A stretch of 37,694 nt of DNA from Deltaproteobacteria bacterium (lineage in GTDB: Bacteria > Desulfobacterota > Binatia > UTPRO1), in NCBI GenBank assembly GCA_029262315.1, contig JAJCZP010000091.1, positions 1-37,694 of the forward strand, in the 5' to 3' direction. Positions 14,222 through 23,409 of the stretch are shown here, one piece after another. Position 1 is the first letter of the stretch; the number at the start of each line of letters is the position of its first letter. Made by a program: the position numbers and the translations under genes. Under the pieces are notes generated by a model. That model searched no databases. It saw only the letters and a list, made by a program, of their open reading frames with translations, and was not told where the DNA came from.

Positions 14222-15568
14222 GTGCAGACGACGCGGTGCACAGTCGTGTTCTGCGCGCTGGGCTTCGGGGCGGCGGCTTTTCTCGGCTGCCAGCCGACAC
14301 CGGAAGATCAGCTCGCGGCGCGAGATCTGCCGGCAATCTCGGCGGCGTTGATTGCGAGCGCCAAGACGGCTGATGTCGAGGCGGTGCGTCTCCTGCTCGG
14401 GGCGGATGTCGACCCGGATAGGGCCGATGGCGACGGCATGACGGCGCTGGCGTGGGCGGTTGGCGGCGACGACGTGGCGACCGTGGAGGCGTTGACCACG
14501 GCGGGCGCGAGCCTTGCGGGGTCTGCCGGCAACGATGGCATGACGTTACTCATGCGAGCCGCACAGATCGGCTCGCTTGCCGTCGTGCAGGTGCTGGCGG
14601 AGGCGGGCGCTCCCACGGATGCCCAGGATGATTTCGGCAATACGGCCCTGCTGCAGGCGGCGGCCGGCGGGCATCGTGATGTGGCCGCATATCTACTTGC
14701 GCGCGGTGCCAATCCCGATAGCTCGACGACCCAGAGCGGTGCCACGCCTTTGGGAGTTTCCGCGGCTCGAGGTGACGCTCCCATGGTCGCGCTTCTCCTC
14801 GGATATGGCGCCAGTACGGAGGTGCGAGAATCTGCGTTTGGACTGACCCCGCTCGCGGTGGCCGCCTTCAAAGGGCACTTGGAGGTTGCGCGTCTCCTCC
14901 TTCAGGCTGGCGCCGACGTCTCCGCCGTCGACCGCGACGATCAGACGCCCCTTGCCATTGCGACGACGCATGGTCACCAGCGCGTGCGGACACTGCTCGC
15001 ATCAGCTCAACCGAAGCGGGCGCGCCACGACGGTACCGGTCTCTTTCGACGGCAGGCGAGTTTTCAGCCCCCGCCGGGGTGGGTGCTTGCCGACCCGTTT
15101 ACGCGTCGGACCCCCTTCTTCCCCGCGACCGCGACGCTGTCGACGGTAGGCGATCCAGCCGGAACGCGGCGCGCTCTCCTGCGTGGGTCGAACGAGAGTG
15201 GGTCGCAGGCATTTCTTTTGTGCGGTCCCGCGAAAGCGTGGGCCGACACGTTGCGCACCGAGATCGAAGAGCTGGCCTCCCATCCCTTGGTCGAAGAGCA
15301 CCCTGTCCGTGAGGTGCGTACCGCGGACGATGTGCGCGTGGTCGTGCGAGAGTTTCGCATGTTTCCGGGCCTGATAGGCGGAGACGACACGACCTATGTG
15401 TTGGCGAGTGTGGTCGTGGGTGGTGAGGTCCTCGTCTTGGATGCCGGTGGTCCGACCGAGACCTTCTCGCCGGAGGTCGTCCTCGAGATCGTCACCGCAC
15501 TCGACCTGTCTCGGGACCTCGGGTTGGTGCGTGATGTGCGCCCGGTCGTCTCGCGTCCCGGGTCCTGA
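14222..15568 (+). CDS. Ankyrin-repeat lipoprotein with an unidentified C-terminal domain
   Basis: A signal peptide with lipobox AFLGC (Cys23) precedes about seven ankyrin repeats (residues 38-265; for example DGMTALAWAVGGDDVATVEA, DFGNTALLQAAAGGHRDVAA and GLTPLAVAAFKGHLEVARLL). A C-terminal region of about 180 residues follows, which I do not recognise (QPPPGWVLADPFTRR, FLLCGPAKAWADTLRTEIEE, DDTTYVLASVVVGGEVLVLD). Ankyrin repeats bind other proteins, so this is probably a periplasmic or outer-membrane-attached scaffold. The GTG at 14222 was chosen because it starts the signal peptide; no strong Shine-Dalgarno is seen. It converges on the glycosyltransferase gene. Confidence 0.85.
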   Translation: MQTTRCTVVFCALGFGAAAFLGCQPTPEDQLAARDLPAISAALIASAKTADVEAVRLLLGADVDPDRADGDGMTALAWAVGGDDVATVEALTTAGASLAGSAGNDGMTLLMRAAQIGSLAVVQVLAEAGAPTDAQDDFGNTALLQAAAGGHRDVAAYLLARGANPDSSTTQSGATPLGVSAARGDAPMVALLLGYGASTEVRESAFGLTPLAVAAFKGHLEVARLLLQAGADVSAVDRDDQTPLAIATTHGHQRVRTLLASAQPKRARHDGTGLFRRQASFQPPPGWVLADPFTRRTPFFPATATLSTVGDPAGTRRALLRGSNESGSQAFLLCGPAKAWADTLRTEIEELASHPLVEEHPVREVRTADDVRVVVREFRMFPGLIGGDDTTYVLASVVVGGEVLVLDAGGPTETFSPEVVLEIVTALDLSRDLGLVRDVRPVVSRPGS

Positions 15569-15590
15569 GGGACAGTGCCGCCGGGCTTCC

Positions 15591-16958
15591 TCATACGCCC
15601 GAGAGCGCGCGCCTCTGGCCCAACGCCCGTGGGAGGGATTGCGGTCGTTCTTTCACACGAATGGCCATCGCCGCGGCCGAGCGCCAGGAGGGCTTGACGG
15701 TGTCGGTCATGACGGTTTCCCAGGTCGGATAGCGCTCGAGGATGCGGTTTCGGGCGCGCTGCCCGAGCTGCAGTCGGCGCGGTTCGTCACGGAGCAGGCC
15801 GCCGATCGCGTTCGCCCATGCCTCGGGCGTATTGCCGCTGACCATGAGGCTGGCCGGGTCGAGCTCCGTGACGTGCTGGCACGCGCCTCCGCGGGCGCTG
15901 ACCAGCGGCGGTAGGCCAGAGCTCATTGCTTCGACGACCACGTTGGCGAAGCACTCGGTGTCCGAGGGGAAGGCGAACAGGTCGCTCGACGCGTAGATGC
16001 GTCGCAACGTCTCGTGCGGCTGGAATCCGGCGAAGACCACGCGGCCAGGTAAGAGATCCGCGACTTCGGCCCGTTCGGGGCCGTTGCCACACACGATCAG
16101 GGTGAAGCGTTGGTCACGGGCAGCGAGCCGGCGGAGGGCGTGTGCCAGAAGCAGGGGATTCTTCTCCGCACCGATTCGTCCAGCGAACAGGACGACGGGC
16201 TCATCGCGCGCGATGCCGTAGCGATGTGCCAGCCAGCGGCGATCGCGGTGGATCGGTGCAAATTGTTTGGTGTCGATCCCGCGGGGCAGGTACGCCGCGT
16301 GCGCCGCTGGCCCGGTCAGTGACACGTGGCGGGTCTGCTCAGGCGTCGACACGAAGACCAGTGCGCACTGGCGAAGATACCATTCGATCTGACGTTCCAG
16401 GGCGCCGCGAACCCGTCGGGCGAACTCGTCCGGGCGCGGTGCGAGACGGCGCAGCAATCCGCGCCGAAACGCGTGTCGGGCAGCGACCCGGGCGTCGAAC
16501 TCGACGTAGGAGGCCATGTCTGTTTGGAGGGCGTTCACCAGAGGGATGCTGTGGCGCCGGGCCGCAATGAGGCCGGCCATCGAGAACGCCAGGTGGGTCG
16601 AAGTCGTCTGGATGACATCGGCGCCGGCCAACTCTCGATCGAGCGAGGGGATGAACGGATTGACCAGCCAGGAGGTTGGGCTTGCGACCCCGTGTCGTTC
16701 GAGCCAGGGTCGGACGCGGTATCGGACCGCGTGCTCACATACCCGGGCATTGGAGGCGACGGTCTGTACACGGGAGACCGTCGCCGGCGCGTGGAGGGTG
16801 AGGTCGAGATCTTCGTGGCGCGGCGCTTCGCGCAACAGCCGGAGCCAGGTGCGGACCAGGCCGCTGGTTTTGGCGACGCCGAGTTCTTGATCGATGCACA
16901 CGTGGATGCGGAGCGGCCTTCCGCCCCCGCCTTCTTTTCGCTCTTTGATAGTATTCAT
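15591..16958 (-). CDS. Glycosyltransferase family 4 (GT-B)
   Basis: This 455-residue protein is typical of GT4 retaining glycosyltransferases. The acceptor domain is N-terminal (IHVCIDQELGVAKTSGLVRT, ADVIQTTSTHLAFSMAG, IPLVNALQTDMASY) and the nucleotide-sugar domain C-terminal: VVLFAGRIGAEKNPLLLAHA, FTLIVCGNGPERAEVADLLP, and the E-x7-E motif in DTECFANVVVEAMSSGLP. It probably adds a sugar to a lipid or cell-surface glycan. The last 35 or so residues are basic and may contact the membrane. Neither neighbour is a glycan gene, so the acceptor is unknown. Confidence 0.9.
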   Translation of the reverse strand: MNTIKERKEGGGGRPLRIHVCIDQELGVAKTSGLVRTWLRLLREAPRHEDLDLTLHAPATVSRVQTVASNARVCEHAVRYRVRPWLERHGVASPTSWLVNPFIPSLDRELAGADVIQTTSTHLAFSMAGLIAARRHSIPLVNALQTDMASYVEFDARVAARHAFRRGLLRRLAPRPDEFARRVRGALERQIEWYLRQCALVFVSTPEQTRHVSLTGPAAHAAYLPRGIDTKQFAPIHRDRRWLAHRYGIARDEPVVLFAGRIGAEKNPLLLAHALRRLAARDQRFTLIVCGNGPERAEVADLLPGRVVFAGFQPHETLRRIYASSDLFAFPSDTECFANVVVEAMSSGLPPLVSARGGACQHVTELDPASLMVSGNTPEAWANAIGGLLRDEPRRLQLGQRARNRILERYPTWETVMTDTVKPSWRSAAAMAIRVKERPQSLPRALGQRRALSGV

Positions 16959-17136
16959 GGCGCCGATCGTACCGGGTCACAGGTTACTGGATCGTGACAG
17001 CTTCGTGATCGCCCGACGAACTCTCGCCGTGCACGCCGCCCCTTGGAATTGTCGACCGGGACGCCTTCCCTGGTCGGGTGGCGATGCTGCATCTGGCTGT
17101 TCTTGTTGGCGGCCCGCGCCTGACAGCCGGCTACGG

Positions 17137-17799
17137 CTACGTTTCGCGGTCGACGTCCGCAGCGAAATCGGCGTGTTCCAGCGTGGTGAGGTTGGGGTAC
17201 ATGACGGCGAAGGTTTTGCGCATGGCATCGATCGGGATGTCCGCATGCTCGCCGCGGTCGGCGACGTACTCCATATGGCGGTTCCCGGCGAGATCGAACG
17301 GGTGCAAGATCGAGTCTTCGCGGCCGTCGAACTCGAGCGGTCGCAGTCGAAACTTCTGGCAGAGCTGGGCGTTGAACGCCGGCGTCGCCTTCACCCAGCG
17401 GCCATCGAGGAGGATCGAGGTGTATCCGTGCCACGCGAAGAGGTCGGTCTTCATTTGCGCGCGCATGCGTGCGGTCGAGAGGTGGTTCCGTACGTCTGCG
17501 AAGCCAAGCCGTGCGGGAATCGCGAGCGCCCGGCAGCCGGCGGCCAAGAGGACGGCCTTGCTGACGCACCAGCCGTAGCCATTGGCGAGCGTTGCGCTCG
17601 CGCGCAGGCCAGCGACCGAGAGGTCGACACGATACGGATCGTAGCGGAAGCCGTCGCGGGCCGCGTAGTAGAGCTTGACGGCCGCGTCGCGCGGGTCGGT
17701 GGCGCCCGCCGCGTGTTCGCGGGCCCACGCCGCGACTGCCGGCGTGTCCGCGTCTATGAATGGCGTGGGGCTCAGAAACTCATCGCGTTCGATCGTCAC
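17137..17799 (-). CDS. Transglutaminase-like (papain-fold) protein
   Basis: The 220-residue protein has the transglutaminase-core pattern: Cys78 in GYGWCVSKAVLLAAGCRALA, and His124 in FAWHGYTSILLDGRWVKATP. The third position, usually Asp, falls in the KATPAFN segment and appears to be Thr or Ala, so the triad may be incomplete. Such proteins act as peptidases or amidases, or have lost activity. No signal peptide is seen, so it is probably cytoplasmic. It follows the carboxylase BCCP gene by 60 bp on the same strand. Confidence 0.8.
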   Translation of the reverse strand: MTIERDEFLSPTPFIDADTPAVAAWAREHAAGATDPRDAAVKLYYAARDGFRYDPYRVDLSVAGLRASATLANGYGWCVSKAVLLAAGCRALAIPARLGFADVRNHLSTARMRAQMKTDLFAWHGYTSILLDGRWVKATPAFNAQLCQKFRLRPLEFDGREDSILHPFDLAGNRHMEYVADRGEHADIPIDAMRKTFAVMYPNLTTLEHADFAADVDRET

Positions 17800-17859
17800 G
17801 TCGCCGCAGGATAGCGGGAGCCCGAATGCGCTGCCAGTGGCCTGCGCTTCGTGAGCTCC

Positions 17860-18381
17860 TCAGTCGAACGCGAGTTCGACGAGGGTCTGACCTGGCTCGA
17901 CCATCGCGCCGGCGCTGGTCGCAACCCGGACGACCGAGCCGGCGGCTTCCGCCGTGACGACCGTCTCCATCTTCATGGCTTCGAGGACGAGCAGGGTGTC
18001 GCCGGGAGCGACCCGCTGCCCGGTCTCGACGGCGACCTCGATCACCTTTCCAGGCATGGGTGCCGTGACCTCGGGCGAATGAAGGCCCGCGGCGGCTCCT
18101 GCCGCTGCACCGTCCTCGCAGACGGTACAGCGATAGATCTCGGAACCGATAGCGACCCAGACGTCATCGCCCGCGCGCACCACGCGGAGGTGGAGAGGCT
18201 GATCGTTGACGGTGAGGGTCCACGCCGAGCCCGCGCGGGCGATTCCGGCGCGGAGCGCCGTCCCGTCGATTCGTGCGTCGACCTCGCCACCGACGTTGCG
18301 GATCTCGACCTCGAGCTGGTCGGGACCGATGCTCACCAGGTGCTTCACGTGGTCACCAGGTACGTCACGAATTGCGCTCAC
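17860..18381 (-). CDS. Biotin carboxyl carrier part of acyl-CoA carboxylase alpha subunit (separate frame)
   Basis: This frame encodes the linker/BT-like domain (IGPDQLEVEIRNVGGEVDAR, WTLTVNDQPLHLRVV) and a C-terminal biotinyl domain (VTAPMPGKVIEVAVETGQRV, VLEAMKMETVV with the biotinylated Lys, then GQTLVEL). In most methylcrotonyl- and propionyl-CoA carboxylases it is fused to biotin carboxylase. Here it is in a different frame from 18365-19879 and overlaps it by 17 bp. The GTG at 18381 is the best in-frame start if it is a separate gene, but no Shine-Dalgarno precedes it, so a frameshift in one original gene seems more likely. Confidence 0.75.
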   Translation of the reverse strand: MSAIRDVPGDHVKHLVSIGPDQLEVEIRNVGGEVDARIDGTALRAGIARAGSAWTLTVNDQPLHLRVVRAGDDVWVAIGSEIYRCTVCEDGAAAGAAAGLHSPEVTAPMPGKVIEVAVETGQRVAPGDTLLVLEAMKMETVVTAEAAGSVVRVATSAGAMVEPGQTLVELAFD

Positions 18382-19879
18382 CAGGGCGCCAGGCGCCGAG
18401 GGATTCCCAGAGGCTTGGTGTGGCGCTGCTGCCTTCCGTGGAGTCTCCACTGAAGCCGGCATCTGGCGTGGGCGCACGGCTGGCGAGCGCCGCCGCGAGC
18501 GCGGCGAGATCGCGATGGGCGCCGATGGGCGGTTGCCAGCTCGGCAGGTGCTCATCGAGAAAAGCCGTATGCGTGTCGCCCGCCGCGAAGGCGGCATGGG
18601 CGACGACCGCACGGAGAAAATCCCGATTGGTGACCACGCCGAGCACGACGGTGTGATCGAGCGCCGCCAGCATGCGGAGGCGGGCCTCCTCACGGGTCGT
18701 CCCCCAGGTCGCGACTTTCGCCAGCATGGGATCGTAGTCGACGCCGATGACACTGCCTTCGGCGATCCCGCTGTCGAAGCGGACGAACGGCCCGGCAGGT
18801 TCGGTGAGCGCGTGCACGGTACCTGTTGCTGGAAAGAACTGCTGGCTGGCGTCCTCGGAGTACAGTCGGCACTCGATGGCGTGGCCCCGCGGTGTGATCT
18901 CCTGGAAGGAGAGCGGCTCGCCGCGCGCAACGAGGATCTGCTCACGGACGAGATCGAGCCCGGTGACCAACTCGGTGACCGCATGCTCGACCTGGAGACG
19001 GGTGTTCATCTCCAGGAAGTAGAAGCTGCCGTCCGGGGCCAGCAGCATTTCGACGGTGCCGGCCCCGACGTACTCGACCGTTCGGGCCGCGCGGACCGCG
19101 GCGGCAATCATCGCCTCCCGAAGCGGGGCGTCGACCGCGGGTGACGGCGATTCTTCCACGATCTTCTGATGCCTTCGCTGAATAGAGCACTCGCGTTCAC
19201 CGAGATGGACGATCCGCCCGTGGCGATCGCCAAAAACCTGGACCTCGATGTGGCGCGGATGTTCGAGGTAGCGCTCGAGGTAGATCCGTCCATCGCCAAA
19301 GGCGGAGGTGGCCTCGCGGGCCGCGCGTGGAACCGCCGTCGTGAAATCCTCGGCTTTGCGGACGATTCGCATGCCTTTGCCGCCCCCGCCTGCCGCGGCC
19401 TTGATCACCACCGGAAAGCCGATGGTTGCGGCGGCAGCCTCGAAGGCCGCTGGCTCCGGTGCGAGCACTCCACTCGCGGGAACGACCGGTACGTCGGCTT
19501 GCTCCATCAAGCGCCGCGCAGCGACCTTGTCGCCCATGGCCTCGATGGCGCTCGCTGCGGGGCCGACGAACGTGAGCCCCTCCGCTTCGACAGCCCGTGC
19601 GAAGCCCGCGTTCTCCGCCAGAAAACCGTAGCCGGGGTGTACAGCGTCAGCGCCGGTGGCCTTGGCTGCGGCCAGGAGATGGTCGACCATCAAGTAGCTT
19701 TCGCGGGCCGGTGCTGGGCCAATGCGGACGGCTTCGTCGGCAAGTTGGACGTGCGGCGCTCCGCGATCGGCGTCCGAGAAGACCGCGACGGTGCCGACGC
19801 CCATCATCCGGCAGGTGCGCATGATACGCACGGCGATCTCCCCGCGATTGGCGATCAAGAGTTTCGTGACGGCGCCCAT
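18365..19879 (-). CDS. mccA: Biotin carboxylase part of methylcrotonyl-CoA-type carboxylase alpha subunit
   Basis: The 504-residue protein has the three biotin carboxylase domains: KLLIANRGEIAVRIMRTCR, the ATP-grasp domain (VVIKAAAGGGGKGMRIV, EVQVFGDRHGRIVHLGEREC, FLEMNTRLQVEHAVTELVTG) and the C-terminal domain (GHAIECRLYSEDASQQFFP, VIGVDYDPMLAKVATWG). It carboxylates biotin with bicarbonate and ATP. It ends at SLWESLGAWRPGERNS, just where fused homologues continue into the BT and biotinyl domains, which lie in the next frame. ATG 19879 is chosen; a GTG seven codons upstream is possible. mccB lies at 21757-23409. The methylcrotonyl assignment rests mainly on MccB. Confidence 0.85.
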   Translation of the reverse strand: MGAVTKLLIANRGEIAVRIMRTCRMMGVGTVAVFSDADRGAPHVQLADEAVRIGPAPARESYLMVDHLLAAAKATGADAVHPGYGFLAENAGFARAVEAEGLTFVGPAASAIEAMGDKVAARRLMEQADVPVVPASGVLAPEPAAFEAAAATIGFPVVIKAAAGGGGKGMRIVRKAEDFTTAVPRAAREATSAFGDGRIYLERYLEHPRHIEVQVFGDRHGRIVHLGERECSIQRRHQKIVEESPSPAVDAPLREAMIAAAVRAARTVEYVGAGTVEMLLAPDGSFYFLEMNTRLQVEHAVTELVTGLDLVREQILVARGEPLSFQEITPRGHAIECRLYSEDASQQFFPATGTVHALTEPAGPFVRFDSGIAEGSVIGVDYDPMLAKVATWGTTREEARLRMLAALDHTVVLGVVTNRDFLRAVVAHAAFAAGDTHTAFLDEHLPSWQPPIGAHRDLAALAAALASRAPTPDAGFSGDSTEGSSATPSLWESLGAWRPGERNS

Positions 19880-19991
19880 GGACGGATCGCCATCTAGCAC
19901 GATGACAGCCCTGGTCGAAACCGACAGACGAGGCCGCGGGGGGCCGCCTCCAGGTGTCGTTGCCGCCAGCGATTCGGCGGTGTGCCGCGCG

Positions 19992-20783
19992 CTAGGAGCG
20001 CAACTCGAGGCCGATCAGATTCAGGCGATGCTTGATGTCCTTGAACGTCTCCTGGAGGAACGGGTTCACTGGACCGAAAGGCGAGGCTGTCGCGTGGTTG
20101 AACAAGCGCCAGAGCTCGGCGACGAAGTCCTCGATCTGTCGTCGTTCCGCGACGCTGGCATCCCGGAACTTGTCCTGCAGGTAGATGACGCCGAAAGCGG
20201 CATGGCGCGACTCGTCGCGCAGCACGAGCTTGATCAGGTCACGGAGCAGGGGATCGGGGCTGTCCTCCTGGAAACGCTGGAAGAGGCCGACGGCAATGCC
20301 CTCGAGAAAAATCTGCATGCCGACGATCTTCTCGCCGTAGTGGTCCGTGTCGAGTAGGCGGTGGATTAGTTCGACCAGCGGCTCGTTCGCAGGGGCGTCG
20401 GCGCCGAGCTTCTCGAGGTAGCGTCCGAAGACTTCGATGTGCCGTGCCTCGTCGATGATCTGTCCGGCAAGACAGAATTTCGTTTCCATCTCGGGAACCA
20501 TGTTGGTGAGCTGGGCACAGAGGGCGAGTGCGGCCTGCTCTCCCACGAAAAGATTGGTGAAGGTGAAGGCGCGCTCCTGGGCACGAAGTCGATCGTAGTC
20601 CTCGCGGCTGTAGGTGCCTTTGACAGCGGCGTACGATTCTTCGCTGAAGTTCTGGATCGGGCGGGACCAGTCAATCTCGGTCGACGCGTTCCACTGGTAG
20701 GTCTTCAGCTTCTCGTAGAGGTCCATCTCGGCCGGAATGTCGATCGTCAGCTTCTTGTGCCACGTGGGGCGTGTCTCGGTCAT
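19992..20783 (-). CDS. Ferritin-like diiron protein (R2/oxygenase-like)
   Basis: This 263-residue helical-bundle protein carries the carboxylate-bridged diiron pattern. Glu82 (FVGEQAAL), Glu112-x2-His115 (IIDEARHIEVFG), Glu161 (FLEGIAVGLF) and Glu191-x2-His194 (VLRDESRHAAFG) fit the ligand set of R2-like and N-oxygenase-like ferritin-superfamily enzymes. No radical Tyr assignment is attempted. It may be an oxygenase or oxidase; the substrate is unknown. GGAGGAG sits upstream of ATG 20783. It is divergent from the GST gene and about 110 bp ahead of mccA on the same strand. Confidence 0.85.
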   Translation of the reverse strand: MTETRPTWHKKLTIDIPAEMDLYEKLKTYQWNASTEIDWSRPIQNFSEESYAAVKGTYSREDYDRLRAQERAFTFTNLFVGEQAALALCAQLTNMVPEMETKFCLAGQIIDEARHIEVFGRYLEKLGADAPANEPLVELIHRLLDTDHYGEKIVGMQIFLEGIAVGLFQRFQEDSPDPLLRDLIKLVLRDESRHAAFGVIYLQDKFRDASVAERRQIEDFVAELWRLFNHATASPFGPVNPFLQETFKDIKHRLNLIGLELRS

Positions 20784-20966
20784 AGGGCTCCTCCGCAGTC
20801 CTATGAACCGTTCCCGCTGGGCCATGTCAATCGCCCGCACGAGGCGGCTCCCGGGGGAGAATCCATGGGCAGCCTGGTGGGCGTCCGGCGTTCCGCTGCT
20901 TCACTTGCTCCGGGTCCGCGGCTAGCGCATCGTGCGGCGAGTTCGTTGCGCGAAAAGGAGCGGCCC

Positions 20967-21731
20967 ATGATTGACGTGCACTACTGGCCCACCCCGAACG
21001 GATGGAAAGTGACCATCATGCTCGAGGAATGCGGGCTCCCGTACACTATCGTCCCGGTCGACATCGCGCTCGGCGATCAGTTCAAGCCCGAGTTTCTCCG
21101 CTTGAGTCCGAACAATCGCATGCCGGCGATCGTCGATCACGAGCCGCTCGGGGGAGGCGCGCCGCTCGCCATGTTCGAATCCGGGGCGATTCTGGAGTAC
21201 CTCGCCGAGAAGACCGGCAAGTTCCTGCCCCGCGAGCCACGCGAGCGCTACAAGGTGTTGCAGTGGGTCCATTGGCAGATGGCCAACCTCGGGCCGATGA
21301 TGGGGAACGCCAATCACTTCAAGAGCTACGGGAAGCGATTGACCGACGATCCGAAGCAGCTCGAGTACGGCACCAAGCGTTTCGTGGGAGAGGTCGATCG
21401 TCTGCTCGGCGTGATGGACGCACAGCTCTCTGCGAATCGTTATCTCGCGGGCGAAGACTACACGATTGCGGACATCATCACGTGGCCGTGGGCGATGCTT
21501 GCCAGCCGCCTCATCGACGAGAACGTCTGGGAAGGTTTTCCGCACGTGAAGCGGTGGGTCGACGAGATACGTGCCCGTCCGGCTGTCGAGAAGGGGTTCA
21601 AGGTCGGTCTCGAGTGGCGCGATCGCAAGCAGTCGCCCGAGGAGGAAGAGCAGGCCCGGAAGGTGCTCTTCAACCAGACCAACGAATCCGCGCGCGCCGC
21701 ACGCGAGGCCGCCGCAAAAGCAACGCGCTGA
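20967..21731 (+). CDS. Glutathione S-transferase (YghU/YfcG-like)
   Basis: The 254-residue protein has a GST N-terminal thioredoxin domain (MIDVHYWPTPNGWKVTIMLE, PNNRMPAIVDHE, MFESGAILEYLAEKTGKFLP, including the glutathione-binding ES pair) and an alpha-helical C-terminal domain (YLAGEDYTIADIITWPWAML). The TPNGWKV opening is typical of YghU/YfcG-like disulfide-bond oxidoreductase GSTs. The C-terminus is lengthened by a charged helix (EEEEQARKVLF). AAAAGGAG precedes the ATG. It stands alone on this strand between minus-strand genes, divergent from the diiron gene. Confidence 0.93.
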   Translation: MIDVHYWPTPNGWKVTIMLEECGLPYTIVPVDIALGDQFKPEFLRLSPNNRMPAIVDHEPLGGGAPLAMFESGAILEYLAEKTGKFLPREPRERYKVLQWVHWQMANLGPMMGNANHFKSYGKRLTDDPKQLEYGTKRFVGEVDRLLGVMDAQLSANRYLAGEDYTIADIITWPWAMLASRLIDENVWEGFPHVKRWVDEIRARPAVEKGFKVGLEWRDRKQSPEEEEQARKVLFNQTNESARAAREAAAKATR

Positions 21732-21756
21732 CTAGTCGCGCTCCGTGTGGTGCGCT

Positions 21757-23409
21757 CTACATCCGCAACACGCCGAAGCGTGTGGGCTCTATCGGGGCGG
21801 TCGTCGAGGCCGCGAGGGCGAGACCGAGCGCGTCACGGGTCCGGGCGGGCTCGAGGATGCCGTCGTCCCACAACCGCGCAGTCGAGTGATACGCGCTGCT
21901 CTCGTCCGCGTACTTGGCGAGGATCGGCGCCTTGAATGCTTCCTGCTCCTCGGGGCTCATGCTCTCTCCCTGGCCGGCGAGTTGCTGCAGCTTCACCGTG
22001 AGTAGCGTGTTCGCGGCTTGCTCGCCCCCCATGACGGAGATGCGCGCATTGGGCCAGATGAACAGGAAGCGCGGGCTGTAGGAGCGCCCGCACATTCCGT
22101 AGTTGCCGGCACCGTTCGAGGCGCCGACCATGACGGTGAGCTTCGGGACCTGTGCGTTGGCGACGGCGTTGACGAGCTTGGCGCCGTCCTTGGCGATGCC
22201 GCCGTGTTCGTATTTCTTGCCGACGATGAAGCCCGTGATGTTCTGCAAGAAGAGGAGCGGGACGTTCCGGCTGCAGCAGAGTTCGATGAAGTGGGTGCCT
22301 TTGAGTGCGGACTCGGAGAACAGGACACCGTTGTTGGCGAGGATGCCGACGGGGTAGCCGTGGATGTGTGCGAAGCCCGTGACCAGGGTCGGGGCATAGC
22401 GCGCCTTGAACTCGTGCATGCGGCTGCCGTCGACGAGGCGCGCGATCAGCTCGCGAATGTCGTATTGCTTTCGCGGATCGTGCGGGATGATGCCGTCGAT
22501 CTCGTTCGGATCGTAGGCCGGAGGCTCCGGGGCTTCGCGGCGGACCGGACTCGCGTCCGGGCGTGGGAGCGAAGTGAAGATGTCCCGCGCTATCCGAAGC
22601 GCATGGCGATCGTCGCGCGCCAGGTGGTCGCTGACGCCGGAGATGCGGGTGTGGGCGTCACCGCCGCCGAGTTCCTCGGCCGTGACTTCTTCGCCGGTGG
22701 CCGCCTTTACGAGCGGCGGACCGCCGAGAAAGATCGTGCCTTGATTCTGGACGATGACGGTCTCGTCGCTCATCGCCGGGACGTAGGCTCCGCCCGCCGT
22801 GCACGAGCCCATGACCACGGCTACCTGTGGAATGCCGGCGGCCGACATGCGCGCCTGATTGTAGAAGATGCGCCCGAAATGATCGCTGTCGGGAAAGATC
22901 TCCGATTGGAGGGGCAGGAACGCGCCTCCCGAATCGACGAGATAGACGCAGGGTAGGCGATTCTCGAGTGCGATCTGCTGCGCGCGCAGATGCTTCTTGA
23001 CCGTCATTGGGAAGTACGTACCGCCCTTGACGGTGGCGTCGTTGGAGACGATGACCGTCGGCCGTCCCTGGATCGAGCCGACACCCGTGACGATGCTCGC
23101 ACCGGGCGATGCGCCGTCGTACATCTCCCACGCTGCGAGTGTGGACAGTTCGAGGAACGCCGTGCCGGAATCGATGAGCGTATCGATCCGCTCGCGCGCC
23201 ATCAATTTCCCGCGCTCGGCGTGCCGCGCGCGGGCTTTCTCGCCCCCTCCGCGACGCACCGCCTCCGTGCGCGTGCGGAGTTCCGCGACCTGCGCCGCCA
23301 TGGCGGTCGCGTTCTCCTTGAACTCGGGGCTGTCGGTCCGAACGCGACTTTCGATGCGTGGAGTGCTCAGCGCAGCTCCTCGCGGAACAGAGTCGTGGTG
23401 CGCGACCAC
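21757..23409 (-). CDS. mccB: Methylcrotonyl-CoA carboxylase beta subunit (carboxyltransferase)
   Basis: This carboxyltransferase transfers CO2 from carboxybiotin to methylcrotonyl-CoA in leucine/isovalerate breakdown. Diagnostic stretches are [95 protein letters not shown] and [20 protein letters not shown], followed by [10 protein letters not shown], typical of MccB rather than PccB. The longest frame starts at a GTG (23409), giving 550 residues and 43 bp of overlap with the upstream hydrolase gene. Homologues begin near STPRIES, which here follows a CTG (23370) overlapping the hydrolase stop as CTGA with GAGGAG at 6 bp, so CTG may be the true start. Confidence 0.93.
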   Translation of the reverse strand: MVAHHDSVPRGAALSTPRIESRVRTDSPEFKENATAMAAQVAELRTRTEAVRRGGGEKARARHAERGKLMARERIDTLIDSGTAFLELSTLAAWEMYDGASPGASIVTGVGSIQGRPTVIVSNDATVKGGTYFPMTVKKHLRAQQIALENRLPCVYLVDSGGAFLPLQSEIFPDSDHFGRIFYNQARMSAAGIPQVAVVMGSCTAGGAYVPAMSDETVIVQNQGTIFLGGPPLVKAATGEEVTAEELGGGDAHTRISGVSDHLARDDRHALRIARDIFTSLPRPDASPVRREAPEPPAYDPNEIDGIIPHDPRKQYDIRELIARLVDGSRMHEFKARYAPTLVTGFAHIHGYPVGILANNGVLFSESALKGTHFIELCCSRNVPLLFLQNITGFIVGKKYEHGGIAKDGAKLVNAVANAQVPKLTVMVGASNGAGNYGMCGRSYSPRFLFIWPNARISVMGGEQAANTLLTVKLQQLAGQGESMSPEEQEAFKAPILAKYADESSAYHSTARLWDDGILEPARTRDALGLALAASTTAPIEPTRFGVLRM

